The notes beneath the pieces are model-generated. The model saw nothing but the letters and a program-made list of their open reading frames with translations, made no database searches and was not told the origin of the DNA. From Salinivirga sp035268865 (lineage in GTDB: Bacteria > Bacteroidota > Bacteroidia > Bacteroidales > Salinivirgaceae): DNA of 46,915 nt. Below are positions 15,325 through 23,601 of the stretch, one piece after another. The stretch's first letter is position 1. Every line of letters begins with the position of its first letter. The stretch covers positions 1-46,915 of the forward strand of contig NZ_DATFKB010000134.1 in assembly GCF_035268865.1 (NCBI RefSeq), given 5' to 3'. The position numbers and the translations under genes are program-made.

Positions 15325-16356
15325 TTAATTGTATATTTTTCTTTTGTTTAATGCTTTTCGATACATTCTGGCGTTTTGGTTGTGCTGCCTAAGTGTTTTG
15401 GCAAATACATGCCTGCCCGAAAAATCGTCTTTGGCGCAAAAATAAAGATAATTATGCGACTTATTGTTTAATACACTGTTAATGGCTTGTATTGAAGGTA
15501 TACAAATTGGACCGGGTGGTAGGCCACGGTATTTGTAGGTATTGTAAGGCGAGTCAATTTCTAAATGCTTATGGAGTACGCGCTTAATGGAAAAATCTTT
15601 ATGTGCGAATATAATTGTTGGGTCTGCCTGTAATGGCATTCGCTTGTTTAGCCTGTTCAAATAAACACCTGCTATGGTTGAATACTCTTCCATAACTGAA
15701 GTCTCTTTTTCTACAATAGACGCCAGTATGGAAATCTCTATTGGAGAAAGTTCCAGAGATTTAGCTTTTTGTTTTTTCTGTTCAGTCCAAAAGCGGTTAT
15801 ATTCTGAATAAAAACGGTTAAATATTTTCTCTGTATCAATATCCCAATACACTTCATATGTGTTAGGTAAAAACATACAGCCAAAGTTATCAATATTAAA
15901 ACCGAATTTTTGTGCATATTCTGCATTTAGCATTTTTTCAGCTATGGGCGTGCTGTCGGGCTCCACCTGGTTGGCAAGCACTCCGGCTAGCTGTGGTCGC
16001 GTTCTAATGTTGTTGAATGTAATCTTTACTGGTGTTTGTTTGCCGGAACGCAATAGTTTGATTAGTGTCCTGTTGTTAAGTCCGTTCCGAATGATATACC
16101 GACCCGGATAAATATGACTGGGAAAGTTCATTTTTTTTGCTACCCAATCGAATGTGTTACGATTGTCAATAATTTCCAAACTGTCAAGGTTGTCAAGCAC
16201 ATCTTCATAATTGTTGCCAGTTTGTATATAAAAAGAGATCTGATCTTCTGTCAGATCTACATTGCTTTTATAGACATATTTCCAGGCAAGGTATCCGGCA
16301 ATGCTCAATCCGATAAGAAGAGCTGTAACCAGAAAAATTGTAATTTTTTTCAGCAT
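15325..16356 (-). CDS. mltG: Endolytic transglycosylase MltG
   Basis: A 343-residue inner-membrane lytic transglycosylase that cuts nascent peptidoglycan strands and so sets glycan length. It has one N-terminal helix (residues 5-27), a LysM-like region and the YceG catalytic domain. The signature ILASIVEKET carries the catalytic glutamate E216, followed by V-Y-L-N-R-L and the conserved Q-A-D-P-T segment; SPYNTYKYRGLPPGPI and the terminal FAKTLRQHNQN also match. Length is typical. It lies between a TauE-type gene 11 bases upstream and the YdcF gene 18 bases downstream, so the three probably form one transcript. Confidence 0.92.
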   Translation of the reverse strand: MLKKITIFLVTALLIGLSIAGYLAWKYVYKSNVDLTEDQISFYIQTGNNYEDVLDNLDSLEIIDNRNTFDWVAKKMNFPSHIYPGRYIIRNGLNNRTLIKLLRSGKQTPVKITFNNIRTRPQLAGVLANQVEPDSTPIAEKMLNAEYAQKFGFNIDNFGCMFLPNTYEVYWDIDTEKIFNRFYSEYNRFWTEQKKQKAKSLELSPIEISILASIVEKETSVMEEYSTIAGVYLNRLNKRMPLQADPTIIFAHKDFSIKRVLHKHLEIDSPYNTYKYRGLPPGPICIPSIQAINSVLNNKSHNYLYFCAKDDFSGRHVFAKTLRQHNQNARMYRKALNKRKIYN

Positions 16357-16367
16357 ATACTACAACA

Positions 16368-17162
16368 TTAAGAAACTTCAAATATATTCAATAATTTCAT
16401 TGCGAAGAGAACGATAATCACAATTAGAAACCATCTGATAAATCCAGCACCTTTTTTTATAGCTAATTTTGATGCTGTTATTCCACCAATTAAATTTCCA
16501 ATGGCAGCAATTAATCCTAAATGGTAATTTACCTCTCCGTTAATTATGAAAACAGCAAGTGCAAAAGGGGCATAAAGAAAAACAGCCATTATTTTTATTG
16601 CATTAGCCCTTACCAGATCATAGCCGGCTGCAAGTACCAATGCGGTTAATAAAAATATACCTACTCCGATATGGATAAATCCGCCATAGACTCCGGTTAA
16701 GAAAAATAGCAAGTATTGCCACCATCCAAGTCTTTTGTTGTTGAGTATTTGTTGGCCGTGAATCCATTTTGAAGGATCGAAAAATATAAATACAACCATG
16801 AAAATAAGTACTACAGCAAGTACTTTTTCAAATATATCATGCGGTATTGACACCGCAATTTGTGCTCCTACAACAGATCCAACTACAATGGGCAGGCTTA
16901 TGAAGAAGCCTTTGCGTAGTTCGAGTATTTTGGCTTTTTTGAAAGTTAGGGTAGCGGCGAGCGTTTGCATAATAACGCCAATGCGCACAGTACCATTGGC
17001 CATGTTGGCCGGGAGGCCCATGAGCATGAAAAGGCTGTAGGTTATTACAGTTCCACTTCCGGCAATGGTATTAATAACTCCCACCAAAAATCCGGCACCT
17101 ATTAGCATGCTTATAGCTTGCCATGACCATGGATCGAGTGAAGTGAAATATTCTGCAATCAT
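16368..17162 (-). CDS. TauE/SafE family anion permease
   Basis: A 264-residue membrane protein with about eight helices in two related halves. The first half contains GAGFLVGVINTIAGSGTVI and the second ends with a glycine-rich IGNLIGGITASKLA segment, both characteristic of TauE/SafE permeases, which export sulfite, sulfoacetate or related anions. The substrate cannot be told from the sequence. The start is the ATG at 17162. The gene is immediately downstream of the pepD terminator at 17181-17227 and 11 bases before mltG, so it leads a likely three-gene unit. No clear -7 box is visible in the short gap before it. Confidence 0.85.
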   Translation of the reverse strand: MIAEYFTSLDPWSWQAISMLIGAGFLVGVINTIAGSGTVITYSLFMLMGLPANMANGTVRIGVIMQTLAATLTFKKAKILELRKGFFISLPIVVGSVVGAQIAVSIPHDIFEKVLAVVLIFMVVFIFFDPSKWIHGQQILNNKRLGWWQYLLFFLTGVYGGFIHIGVGIFLLTALVLAAGYDLVRANAIKIMAVFLYAPFALAVFIINGEVNYHLGLIAAIGNLIGGITASKLAIKKGAGFIRWFLIVIIVLFAMKLLNIFEVS

Positions 17163-17180
17163 GTGGGCTTTAGTATATAA

Positions 17181-17227
17181 AAAAAGCGGTATTGTATTGT
17201 AAACCGATACAATATAACCCGCTTTTT
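17181..17227 (-). terminator. Terminator downstream of pepD
   Basis: AAAAAGCGG (17181-17189) pairs with CCGCTTTTT (17219-17227), and inside it ATTGTAT (17191-17197) pairs with ATACAAT (17207-17213). The long stem is followed on the minus strand by a T run, so it ends the leftward dipeptidase transcript. Confidence 0.78.
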
Positions 17228-17238
17228 AAGGTTGCATT

Positions 17239-18702
17239 TTATTTTTTCTCAGGGATTTTTTTCAGTATATCAAGTAGTAAATCCCAGAATTTTTGTGTGG
17301 TTTCAATATCAATTTTTTCGTCTGGAGAGTGCGCATCGCGAATCGTGGGACCAAAAGAAATCATATCCAAATATGGATATTTTTCTAAAAACAGGCCACA
17401 CTCCAGCCCTGCATGAATAGCACGAACAATAGGTTCGTTTTTAAACAGTTTTTCATACGAGGTTTTGGTCACATTCAGAATGGCTGAATCTGTATTGGGC
17501 TCCCATCCCGGATAACCGTCGCTGTGCTTTATTTCTGCTCCTGCCAGACGGAAAACTGAAGCTACAGTCTCTTTGACATCGTGTTTTGCAGAATCTACTG
17601 AACTACGCTGTGAAGTTACAATATCGATTTTGTTTTTATTGTTCATTTTTACACTGGCCAGGTTGGTAGATGTTTCTACCAATCCTTCTATATCACGACT
17701 CATCTCAAATACTCCGTGTCTTACACCATGTAGTGCGTTGAGTAAATTCTGTTGAGTTTCTTTGTCAATGAGTGATTCCGGATTGCCTTCCTGATCAAGC
17801 GTAAGCTTTAAGTTAGGTTCGGTTGTTTTTAATTCATTTTTAATATCGGCCTCAAATTTTGAAAAGAAAGCCTGAAGATCTTTAGCATATTTTTTATCAA
17901 CTGTGAAAACAGCCATTGCTTCGCGTGGAATAGCGTTACGCACTTTTCCGCCATCAATTTCTGCAAGTCTTATTTTAAATTTTACCTGTGCATTCTGTAG
18001 AAATCGCACAAGTATTTTGATGCTGTTTCCAAGGCCTTTGTGAATTTCATCTCCGCTGTGACCACCTTTAAGGCCCGTAATATTTATTGTAAAAGGTTGG
18101 TGATCAGCTTTCAAATCTTTTTCCTTGTAGGTAAAAGTGGCCAGGGTATCGATTCCACCTGCACAACCTATAAATAGTTCACCTTCATCTTCAGAGTCAA
18201 GGTTTACGAGGTATTTACCTTTGAAAAAATCGGGTTCAAGAGCAAAAGCGCCTGTAAGGCCGGTTTCTTCATCTACTGTAAAGAGGCACTCTACTGGCCC
18301 GTGTTCAATGGAATCATCAGCTAAAATGGCAAGTTCTGCTGCCATTCCTATGCCGTCATCTGCGCCTAGCGTAGTACCATTGGCTTTTACCCAGTTACCA
18401 TCGATCACAGGTTCAATAGGATCTTTGTCAAAATCGTGTTTTTTATCTTTATTGGCTTCGCAAACCATATCCATATGGCTCTGCAGTACCACGGTTTCCA
18501 GTTTTTCATAACCTTTTGTGGCTTCTTTGGTTATTAGCACATTACCTGCTTTATCAATGCGATGTTCGAGGTTGTGCTTTTTCGCAAAATTCACAAGATA
18601 TTCGATTATCTTTTCTTCTTTCTTTGAGGGACGGGGTACCTGACAAATTTCTTCAAAATAGGACCAAACTAGTTTCGGTGATAGGTTTTTCAATTCGTTC
18701 AT
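17239..18702 (-). CDS. pepD: Aminoacyl-histidine dipeptidase (peptidase D, M20 family)
   Basis: A 487-residue cytosolic dizinc peptidase that hydrolyses Xaa-His dipeptides such as carnosine and other dipeptides. The M20 metal ligands are visible: H76-M-D78, D115 in LGADDGIGMA, the catalytic and ligand pair E145-E146 in DEETGLTG, D173-region NLDSEDEG, and a late histidine in IHAGLECG. Length and the opening LSPKLVWSYFEEICQVPRPS match PepD of the phylum. A TAAATTTG box at 18715-18722 gives a short leader and a strong terminator lies downstream, so it is a single-gene unit. It is divergent from the glycogen cluster, with 154 bases between. Confidence 0.92.
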   Translation of the reverse strand: MNELKNLSPKLVWSYFEEICQVPRPSKKEEKIIEYLVNFAKKHNLEHRIDKAGNVLITKEATKGYEKLETVVLQSHMDMVCEANKDKKHDFDKDPIEPVIDGNWVKANGTTLGADDGIGMAAELAILADDSIEHGPVECLFTVDEETGLTGAFALEPDFFKGKYLVNLDSEDEGELFIGCAGGIDTLATFTYKEKDLKADHQPFTINITGLKGGHSGDEIHKGLGNSIKILVRFLQNAQVKFKIRLAEIDGGKVRNAIPREAMAVFTVDKKYAKDLQAFFSKFEADIKNELKTTEPNLKLTLDQEGNPESLIDKETQQNLLNALHGVRHGVFEMSRDIEGLVETSTNLASVKMNNKNKIDIVTSQRSSVDSAKHDVKETVASVFRLAGAEIKHSDGYPGWEPNTDSAILNVTKTSYEKLFKNEPIVRAIHAGLECGLFLEKYPYLDMISFGPTIRDAHSPDEKIDIETTQKFWDLLLDILKKIPEKK

Positions 18703-18714
18703 ATTTTTTTAACG

Positions 18715-18722
18715 CAAATTTA
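18715..18722 (-). promoter_or_regulatory. Bacteroidota -7 box for pepD
   Basis: On the minus strand this reads TAAATTTG, an exact -7 match, 12 bases before the pepD start codon. No TTG at the standard distance. Confidence 0.5.
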
Positions 18723-18784
18723 ATGAAAGTTAATGATATAAATTTTTGTGAGTTCAAAAAATTGTCGGAAATTTAGACAAGATA

Positions 18785-18807
18785 AAAAACCTGTTTGACA
18801 GGATTTT
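18785..18807. promoter_or_regulatory. Palindromic candidate operator between pepD and the glycogen cluster
   Basis: CCTGT (18790-18794) and ACAGG (18798-18802) flank TTG, and four A and four T continue the symmetry with one mismatch on each side. It lies 50 bases before the debranching-enzyme start. It has the size and symmetry of a dimeric regulator site, but could also be a small RNA hairpin. No regulator gene is adjacent. Confidence 0.4.
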
Positions 18808-18856
18808 ATCAAATAGTGTGTGAATTTTATTTTGTTAAATATCCAATTTTAGAGAT

Positions 18857-20812
18857 ATGAGTTATTTGAAATTCGACAAATCCCAGCTAATAAATCTGGA
18901 ATACGCGTTAAACAGGGAGTTGTTGCGAACTAATCGCAAAGGATCCTATGCCTGCTCAAGTATAATTGATTGCAATACGCGAAAATATCATGGCCTTTTG
19001 GTTACCGAGGTACCTGAGGTCGACGATGGCAAGCATGTATTAATTAATAACCTGGATGCCACAATAGTACATAAGGATATGGAGTTTAATCTTGGCATCC
19101 ATAAGTATGCTGGTGGAGTGTATCAACCTAAAGGACACAAATATATACAGGATTTTGATGCAGAAGATATTCCTGTGGTTACATACAATATTGGTGATGT
19201 GGTGATAACCAAAGAAAAAATTCTTGACAATGAACATGACCGCATTCTGATTCGCTATGAAGTAGTTGAAACATCTGCTCCCATAAAACTGCGTTTACGA
19301 CCCTTTTTAACTTTTAGAAATGTGCATAGCCTGGCGAAAGCCAATATGTATGCGAATACAAAAGCTGAAATGGTTAGAAATGGCATTCGCATTAAATTAT
19401 ATGAAGGTTATCCGTTTTTATACCTGCAGATTAATAGCGAACCGGAATATATTCATGTACCTGATTGGTATTACAACGTAGAATATGCTGAGGAGCAAAA
19501 GCGCGGCTATGAGTATAAGGAAGATCTGTTTACACCAGGTTTTTTTGAGGTCAGGCTTCGCAAAAACGAAAGTATTGTGTTTGCTGCCGGTGTAGATGAA
19601 ATGAAACCAACAGGTATAAAACACAGGTTTACCAGTTTGCGCAAAACAAGAACTCCAAGGGTAAGTTTCGAGAATTGCCTTATTAATAGCGCTCAGCAGT
19701 TTATTGAGCGACATCATAAAACAACCAGCCTGGTAGCAGGCTTTCCTTGGTACGGAAGTAATGCCCGCCAAACCATGATTGCTTTGCCCGGCGTTACATT
19801 ATCAATTGGTGATGTGGATAGCTGTAAAAAAATTCTGAATACATTTATCAGACGAATGAATGGTCCGCTATTCCCAACATCATTAGCCTATAACTCCGAG
19901 CGTTATGATCAGATGGATACGCCACTCTGGTTCTTTAATGTGCTGCAGGAACTGGAAAAAGCTGATCCCCGGATTGATATTTATGAGAAATACGGTGCTG
20001 TAATGAAAAAAATCTTAAATGGTTACAGAGACGGCACTATGCATAATATAAAAATGAACGATTATGCCCTGGTTTACGGCGGCGATGACGACATTCCGCT
20101 TACCTGGATGGATGCAAAAGTAAAAGAGAAACCCGTAACACCAAGGAAAGGTATGCCCGTCGAAGTGCAGGCGCTTTGGTTCAATGCATTGCAGTATACC
20201 TACAATAAGGCTAAAGAGAAGAAAGACACAAGATTTACTGAAGATTGGTTTTATTACCTGGATGTGGTAAAAAGTTCATTCTTATCGCGTTTCTGGGATG
20301 ATGAAAAAGGCTATTTAGCTGACTATGCTTCAACAAAGGAAGTTTACTGGAATGTTACACCGAATCAGATTATAGCTGCAGCATTGCCTTTTAGTATGCT
20401 TTCCGACGAACAAAGTGAGCAAGTAATTAAAACGGTAAAACAGCAATTGCTTACATCAAAGGGGTTGCGTACTTTATCCCCTGCAAATCCCGAATATCAG
20501 CCACAGTATGAAGGTAATCAATATGAGCGTGACCGTGCTTTTCATAAAGGCACAGCATGGCCCTGGTTACTCGAGTATTATGTTAAAGCCAACTATAAAA
20601 TTTATGGAGTAAAAGCGCTTGATGAAATAATGGAAATTTACCATGCCTTTGAAGAGGATATGAATGACTACGGGATAGGAACGATTGCAGAAATTTACGA
20701 TGGCGACCCGCCCCATTATCCAAGAGGAGCAATCTCCCAGGCCACCAGTATCGCTGCACTTTTGCAAATTCGAATGATGATTCAGGAATTACTCGTGTTG
20801 AAACAAAACTAA
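18857..20812 (+). CDS. Glycogen debranching enzyme (amylo-alpha-1,6-glucosidase, GH133-type)
   Basis: A 651-residue cytosolic enzyme that hydrolyses alpha-1,6 branch stubs of glycogen or maltodextrin. The N-terminal GDE domain (about residues 1-235) has the NRKGSYACSSIIDCNTRKYHGLL signature split across about residues 26-48. The C-terminal (alpha/alpha)6 catalytic domain (about 275-640) shows GFPWYGSNARQTMIALPG, TPLWFFNVLQELE and RDRAFHKGTAWPW, matching bacterial and archaeal debranching enzymes. It has no signal peptide. It starts the rightward glycogen cluster and is followed after 30 bases by the GT4 gene. A possible regulator palindrome at 18785-18807 lies upstream. Confidence 0.9.
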   Translation: MSYLKFDKSQLINLEYALNRELLRTNRKGSYACSSIIDCNTRKYHGLLVTEVPEVDDGKHVLINNLDATIVHKDMEFNLGIHKYAGGVYQPKGHKYIQDFDAEDIPVVTYNIGDVVITKEKILDNEHDRILIRYEVVETSAPIKLRLRPFLTFRNVHSLAKANMYANTKAEMVRNGIRIKLYEGYPFLYLQINSEPEYIHVPDWYYNVEYAEEQKRGYEYKEDLFTPGFFEVRLRKNESIVFAAGVDEMKPTGIKHRFTSLRKTRTPRVSFENCLINSAQQFIERHHKTTSLVAGFPWYGSNARQTMIALPGVTLSIGDVDSCKKILNTFIRRMNGPLFPTSLAYNSERYDQMDTPLWFFNVLQELEKADPRIDIYEKYGAVMKKILNGYRDGTMHNIKMNDYALVYGGDDDIPLTWMDAKVKEKPVTPRKGMPVEVQALWFNALQYTYNKAKEKKDTRFTEDWFYYLDVVKSSFLSRFWDDEKGYLADYASTKEVYWNVTPNQIIAAALPFSMLSDEQSEQVIKTVKQQLLTSKGLRTLSPANPEYQPQYEGNQYERDRAFHKGTAWPWLLEYYVKANYKIYGVKALDEIMEIYHAFEEDMNDYGIGTIAEIYDGDPPHYPRGAISQATSIAALLQIRMMIQELLVLKQN

Positions 20813-20842
20813 ACCAAAATAACGCTAAAACTACGGTTGTCG

Positions 20843-22138
20843 ATGAGAGTATTAATGTTCGGTTGGGAGTTTCCTCCACATATCAGTGGTGGACTCGGAA
20901 CAGCATGCTATGGCCTTACAAAGGGCCTTGCAAGTCATGGTGTAGAAATTGATTTTGTTGTGCCAAAAGCTTATGGCGACGAAGATCAGAGCATAGGTAG
21001 GTTTCATTCTGCCGGGGATGTGGAGTTCGATATTCGCGAAAAAAGCATGAAAGAGTTTTGGGATAAAGTCAAATACCTTGAAATTGGCTCCAATTTAATT
21101 CCCTATGTTTCACCAGAAGAATTTGAACGGATCGTATCTACCGATATTCTCTCGAACCAGGAAATTGAAGAAAGGGTGTTTTCTACACGCTTTAAATTTT
21201 CAGGGAAATATGGCAACGACCTCATGCAGGAAGTTAGTCGTTATGCCCTTATTGGCGCCGTGTTGGCCAAAAATCTCGATTTTGATGTTATTCACGCACA
21301 TGATTGGCTGACCTACGCAGCCGGCATTGCAGCTAAGCAAGTAAGTGGAAAACCGCTAATCGTGCACATGCATGCCACCGAATTTGACCGCAGCGGGCAG
21401 CATGTAAATCAACAGGTATTTGATATTGAACGGAAAGGTATGCTTGCTGCCGATCGGGTGATCACAGTAAGCAACCTGACTCGCTCTATTGTGAACGAGA
21501 GATATTACATACCATTGGATAAGATTACTACCGTATATAATGCGGTTGAGCCCCCGAAAGTAAGCCCCGGTGATGGCGACAGGAGTGTAAGAGAAAAAGT
21601 AGTTACCTTTTTGGGCCGAATTACATTCCAAAAAGGTCCTGACTATTTTATAGAAGCCGCTAAAAAAGTGCTGGATCATGACCGGAATATCAGATTTGTT
21701 ATGGCTGGTAGTGGCGATATGCTAAACCGTATGGTGCGGAGGGCAGCTGAGCTTGGAATTTCTGACCGGTTTCATTTTACAGGTTTCCTCTCAAGCGAGT
21801 TTGTACATAAAATGTTTTCGATTAGTGATGTTTATGTAATGCCTTCTGTTTCAGAGCCATTTGGTATTTCTCCCCTCGAAGCAATGAGGTCAAATGTGCC
21901 TGTTATTATATCCAAGCAATCAGGCGTTTCTGAAGTACTTGAACACGCCATTAAAGTTGACTTTTGGGATATTGACGGAATGGCCGATTCAATTTATGGC
22001 TTACTTAATTACAAAGGCGTTGCTGAATTATTCAAACGCTTTGGTAAAACTGAAGTAAATAATTTAAAGTGGGATAAGGCTGCAGCTGAGGTTGTTCAGG
22101 TTTATCAAGATGTAATTCAAACAACCACCTTAGGTTGA
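20843..22138 (+). CDS. GT4 glycosyltransferase, starch/glycogen synthase-like
   Basis: A 431-residue GT-B glycosyltransferase. The N-terminus M-F-G-W-E-F-P-P-H-I-S-G-G-L-G binds the nucleotide-sugar region as in glycogen/starch synthases. The C-terminal domain has FLGRITFQKGPDYFIEAA and the E(x7)E donor motif with E338 and E346 in SEPFGISPLEA. It probably extends alpha-glucan from a nucleotide glucose donor, as suggested by its place between debranching enzyme and GH57 genes; another acceptor is possible. I use the ATG at 20843 and not the in-frame TTG at 20837. No signal peptide. Confidence 0.85.
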   Translation: MRVLMFGWEFPPHISGGLGTACYGLTKGLASHGVEIDFVVPKAYGDEDQSIGRFHSAGDVEFDIREKSMKEFWDKVKYLEIGSNLIPYVSPEEFERIVSTDILSNQEIEERVFSTRFKFSGKYGNDLMQEVSRYALIGAVLAKNLDFDVIHAHDWLTYAAGIAAKQVSGKPLIVHMHATEFDRSGQHVNQQVFDIERKGMLAADRVITVSNLTRSIVNERYYIPLDKITTVYNAVEPPKVSPGDGDRSVREKVVTFLGRITFQKGPDYFIEAAKKVLDHDRNIRFVMAGSGDMLNRMVRRAAELGISDRFHFTGFLSSEFVHKMFSISDVYVMPSVSEPFGISPLEAMRSNVPVIISKQSGVSEVLEHAIKVDFWDIDGMADSIYGLLNYKGVAELFKRFGKTEVNNLKWDKAAAEVVQVYQDVIQTTTLG

Positions 22139-22223
22139 AAGCTTTTACATTAAATTAAATACTTGTTGATCTGGTATTATGATGTGACAGACTAAAGCAC
22201 AAATTTGGAAAAAATTAACAGAT

Positions 22224-23513
22224 ATGAAGAAAATATGTTTCTACTTTCAGGTACATCAACCCTTTAGGTTAAGAACCTACCGTTTTTTTGATATTGGGCG
22301 AAACCACGATTATTACGATGGTTTTGCCAATCAAAGTATAATGAGGAAGGTAGCTGAAAAGTGCTACCTGCCTATGAATCAGCTTTTACTTGATCTTATA
22401 CAAAAGTATGAAGGTAGATTCAAGGTGGCATTTTCAATAAGTGGGGTGGCTATTGACCAAATGGAAATGTATGCCCCCGATGTACTGGAGAGCTTTAAAA
22501 AACTTGCCAAAACAGGCCATGTAGAGTTTTTAGCCGAAACCTATGCCCACTCGCTTGCTTCCCTCACCGACAGAGATGAATTTAATATTCAGGTGCAAAA
22601 TCAGGTTAAAAAAGTTGAGGAGCATTTTAATCAAACGCCAACAGTATTTCGAAATACGGAGCTTATCTATTCCGATCATATCGGGGAAATTGTCGCTGAT
22701 ATGGGTTATAAAGGAATGCTAACAGAGGGAGCCAAACACATTATGGCCTGGAAAAGCCCAAATTATGTGTATACCAATACAATGAATCCCAGGCTTAAGT
22801 TATTACTCAAGAATTTTCAAATGAGTGATGATATTGCTTTCCGTTTCTCGAATCGTGACTGGGAACAATGGCCATTAACCACAGAAAAATATGTCGAATG
22901 GCTGCGCACTATGGATGGTAAGGAAGAGATTGTCAATCTTTTTATGGATTATGAGACTTTTGGCGAACATCAATGGGCTGAGACAGGTATTTTTAACTTT
23001 ATGCGTGCCTTGCCTGAGGCTGTTTTCAGACAAACCGATATGGAATTTGTTACACCTTCGGAAGCTATTGATCAACTGCAACCGGTAGGTCCGTTACACA
23101 TACCCGAACCCATTTCCTGGGCCGATGAAGAGCGCGATCTCACTGCATGGCTCGGGAATGAACTACAAGACGATGCATTTGAGCAATTATATGCATTGTG
23201 GAAAATTGTAAGAGCAACTGACGAGGACGACATCATTCGCGATTGGCGATACCTGCAAACAAGCGACCATTTTTACTACATGTGCACCAAGTGGTTCTCT
23301 GATGGAGATGTACATAAGTATTTCAATCCATACAGCTCTCCATATGAAGCCTATATTAATTTTATGAACATATTGAGTGACTTTAAAATACGCCTTGGCG
23401 ATGGGACAGAAGAAAAGTCGGAAGTAGAGCGTTTACGCAAACTCACAGAGCAGCAGGATGCACAAATCAGGGAACTGAATAAAGAGATTGGTGAAATAAG
23501 GCGAAACAATTAA
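22224..23513 (+). CDS. GH57 alpha-amylase / glucanotransferase-like enzyme
   Basis: A 429-residue cytosolic family 57 glycoside hydrolase. It begins with the family opening KICFYFQVHQPFR. The likely nucleophile is E146 in R-N-T-E-L-I-Y and the likely acid/base is D242 in F-M-D-Y-E-T-F-G-E-H; their spacing of 96 residues resembles characterised GH57 enzymes. The last 35 residues form a coiled coil (VERLRKLTEQQDAQIRELN). GH57 members include alpha-amylase, branching enzyme and 4-alpha-glucanotransferase; sequence alone does not decide which. It is the third gene of the glycogen cluster, 85 bases after the GT4 gene and 88 bases before the fusion gene. Confidence 0.87.
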   Translation: MKKICFYFQVHQPFRLRTYRFFDIGRNHDYYDGFANQSIMRKVAEKCYLPMNQLLLDLIQKYEGRFKVAFSISGVAIDQMEMYAPDVLESFKKLAKTGHVEFLAETYAHSLASLTDRDEFNIQVQNQVKKVEEHFNQTPTVFRNTELIYSDHIGEIVADMGYKGMLTEGAKHIMAWKSPNYVYTNTMNPRLKLLLKNFQMSDDIAFRFSNRDWEQWPLTTEKYVEWLRTMDGKEEIVNLFMDYETFGEHQWAETGIFNFMRALPEAVFRQTDMEFVTPSEAIDQLQPVGPLHIPEPISWADEERDLTAWLGNELQDDAFEQLYALWKIVRATDEDDIIRDWRYLQTSDHFYYMCTKWFSDGDVHKYFNPYSSPYEAYINFMNILSDFKIRLGDGTEEKSEVERLRKLTEQQDAQIRELNKEIGEIRRNN

Positions 23514-23601
23514 CGCTTTACTGCTGGTTTGCAGCTTATGCCAAAGGAAATAAGTTGTTTTTGCGAGATCCTTATTTTGAAAAAAATTAAATCAAAAAGC
23601 T

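Noticed and set aside
18137..18511. 124-codon plus-strand frame inside pepD
   Set aside because: Ser/Pro-rich shadow of the opposite strand, no start context or family motif.
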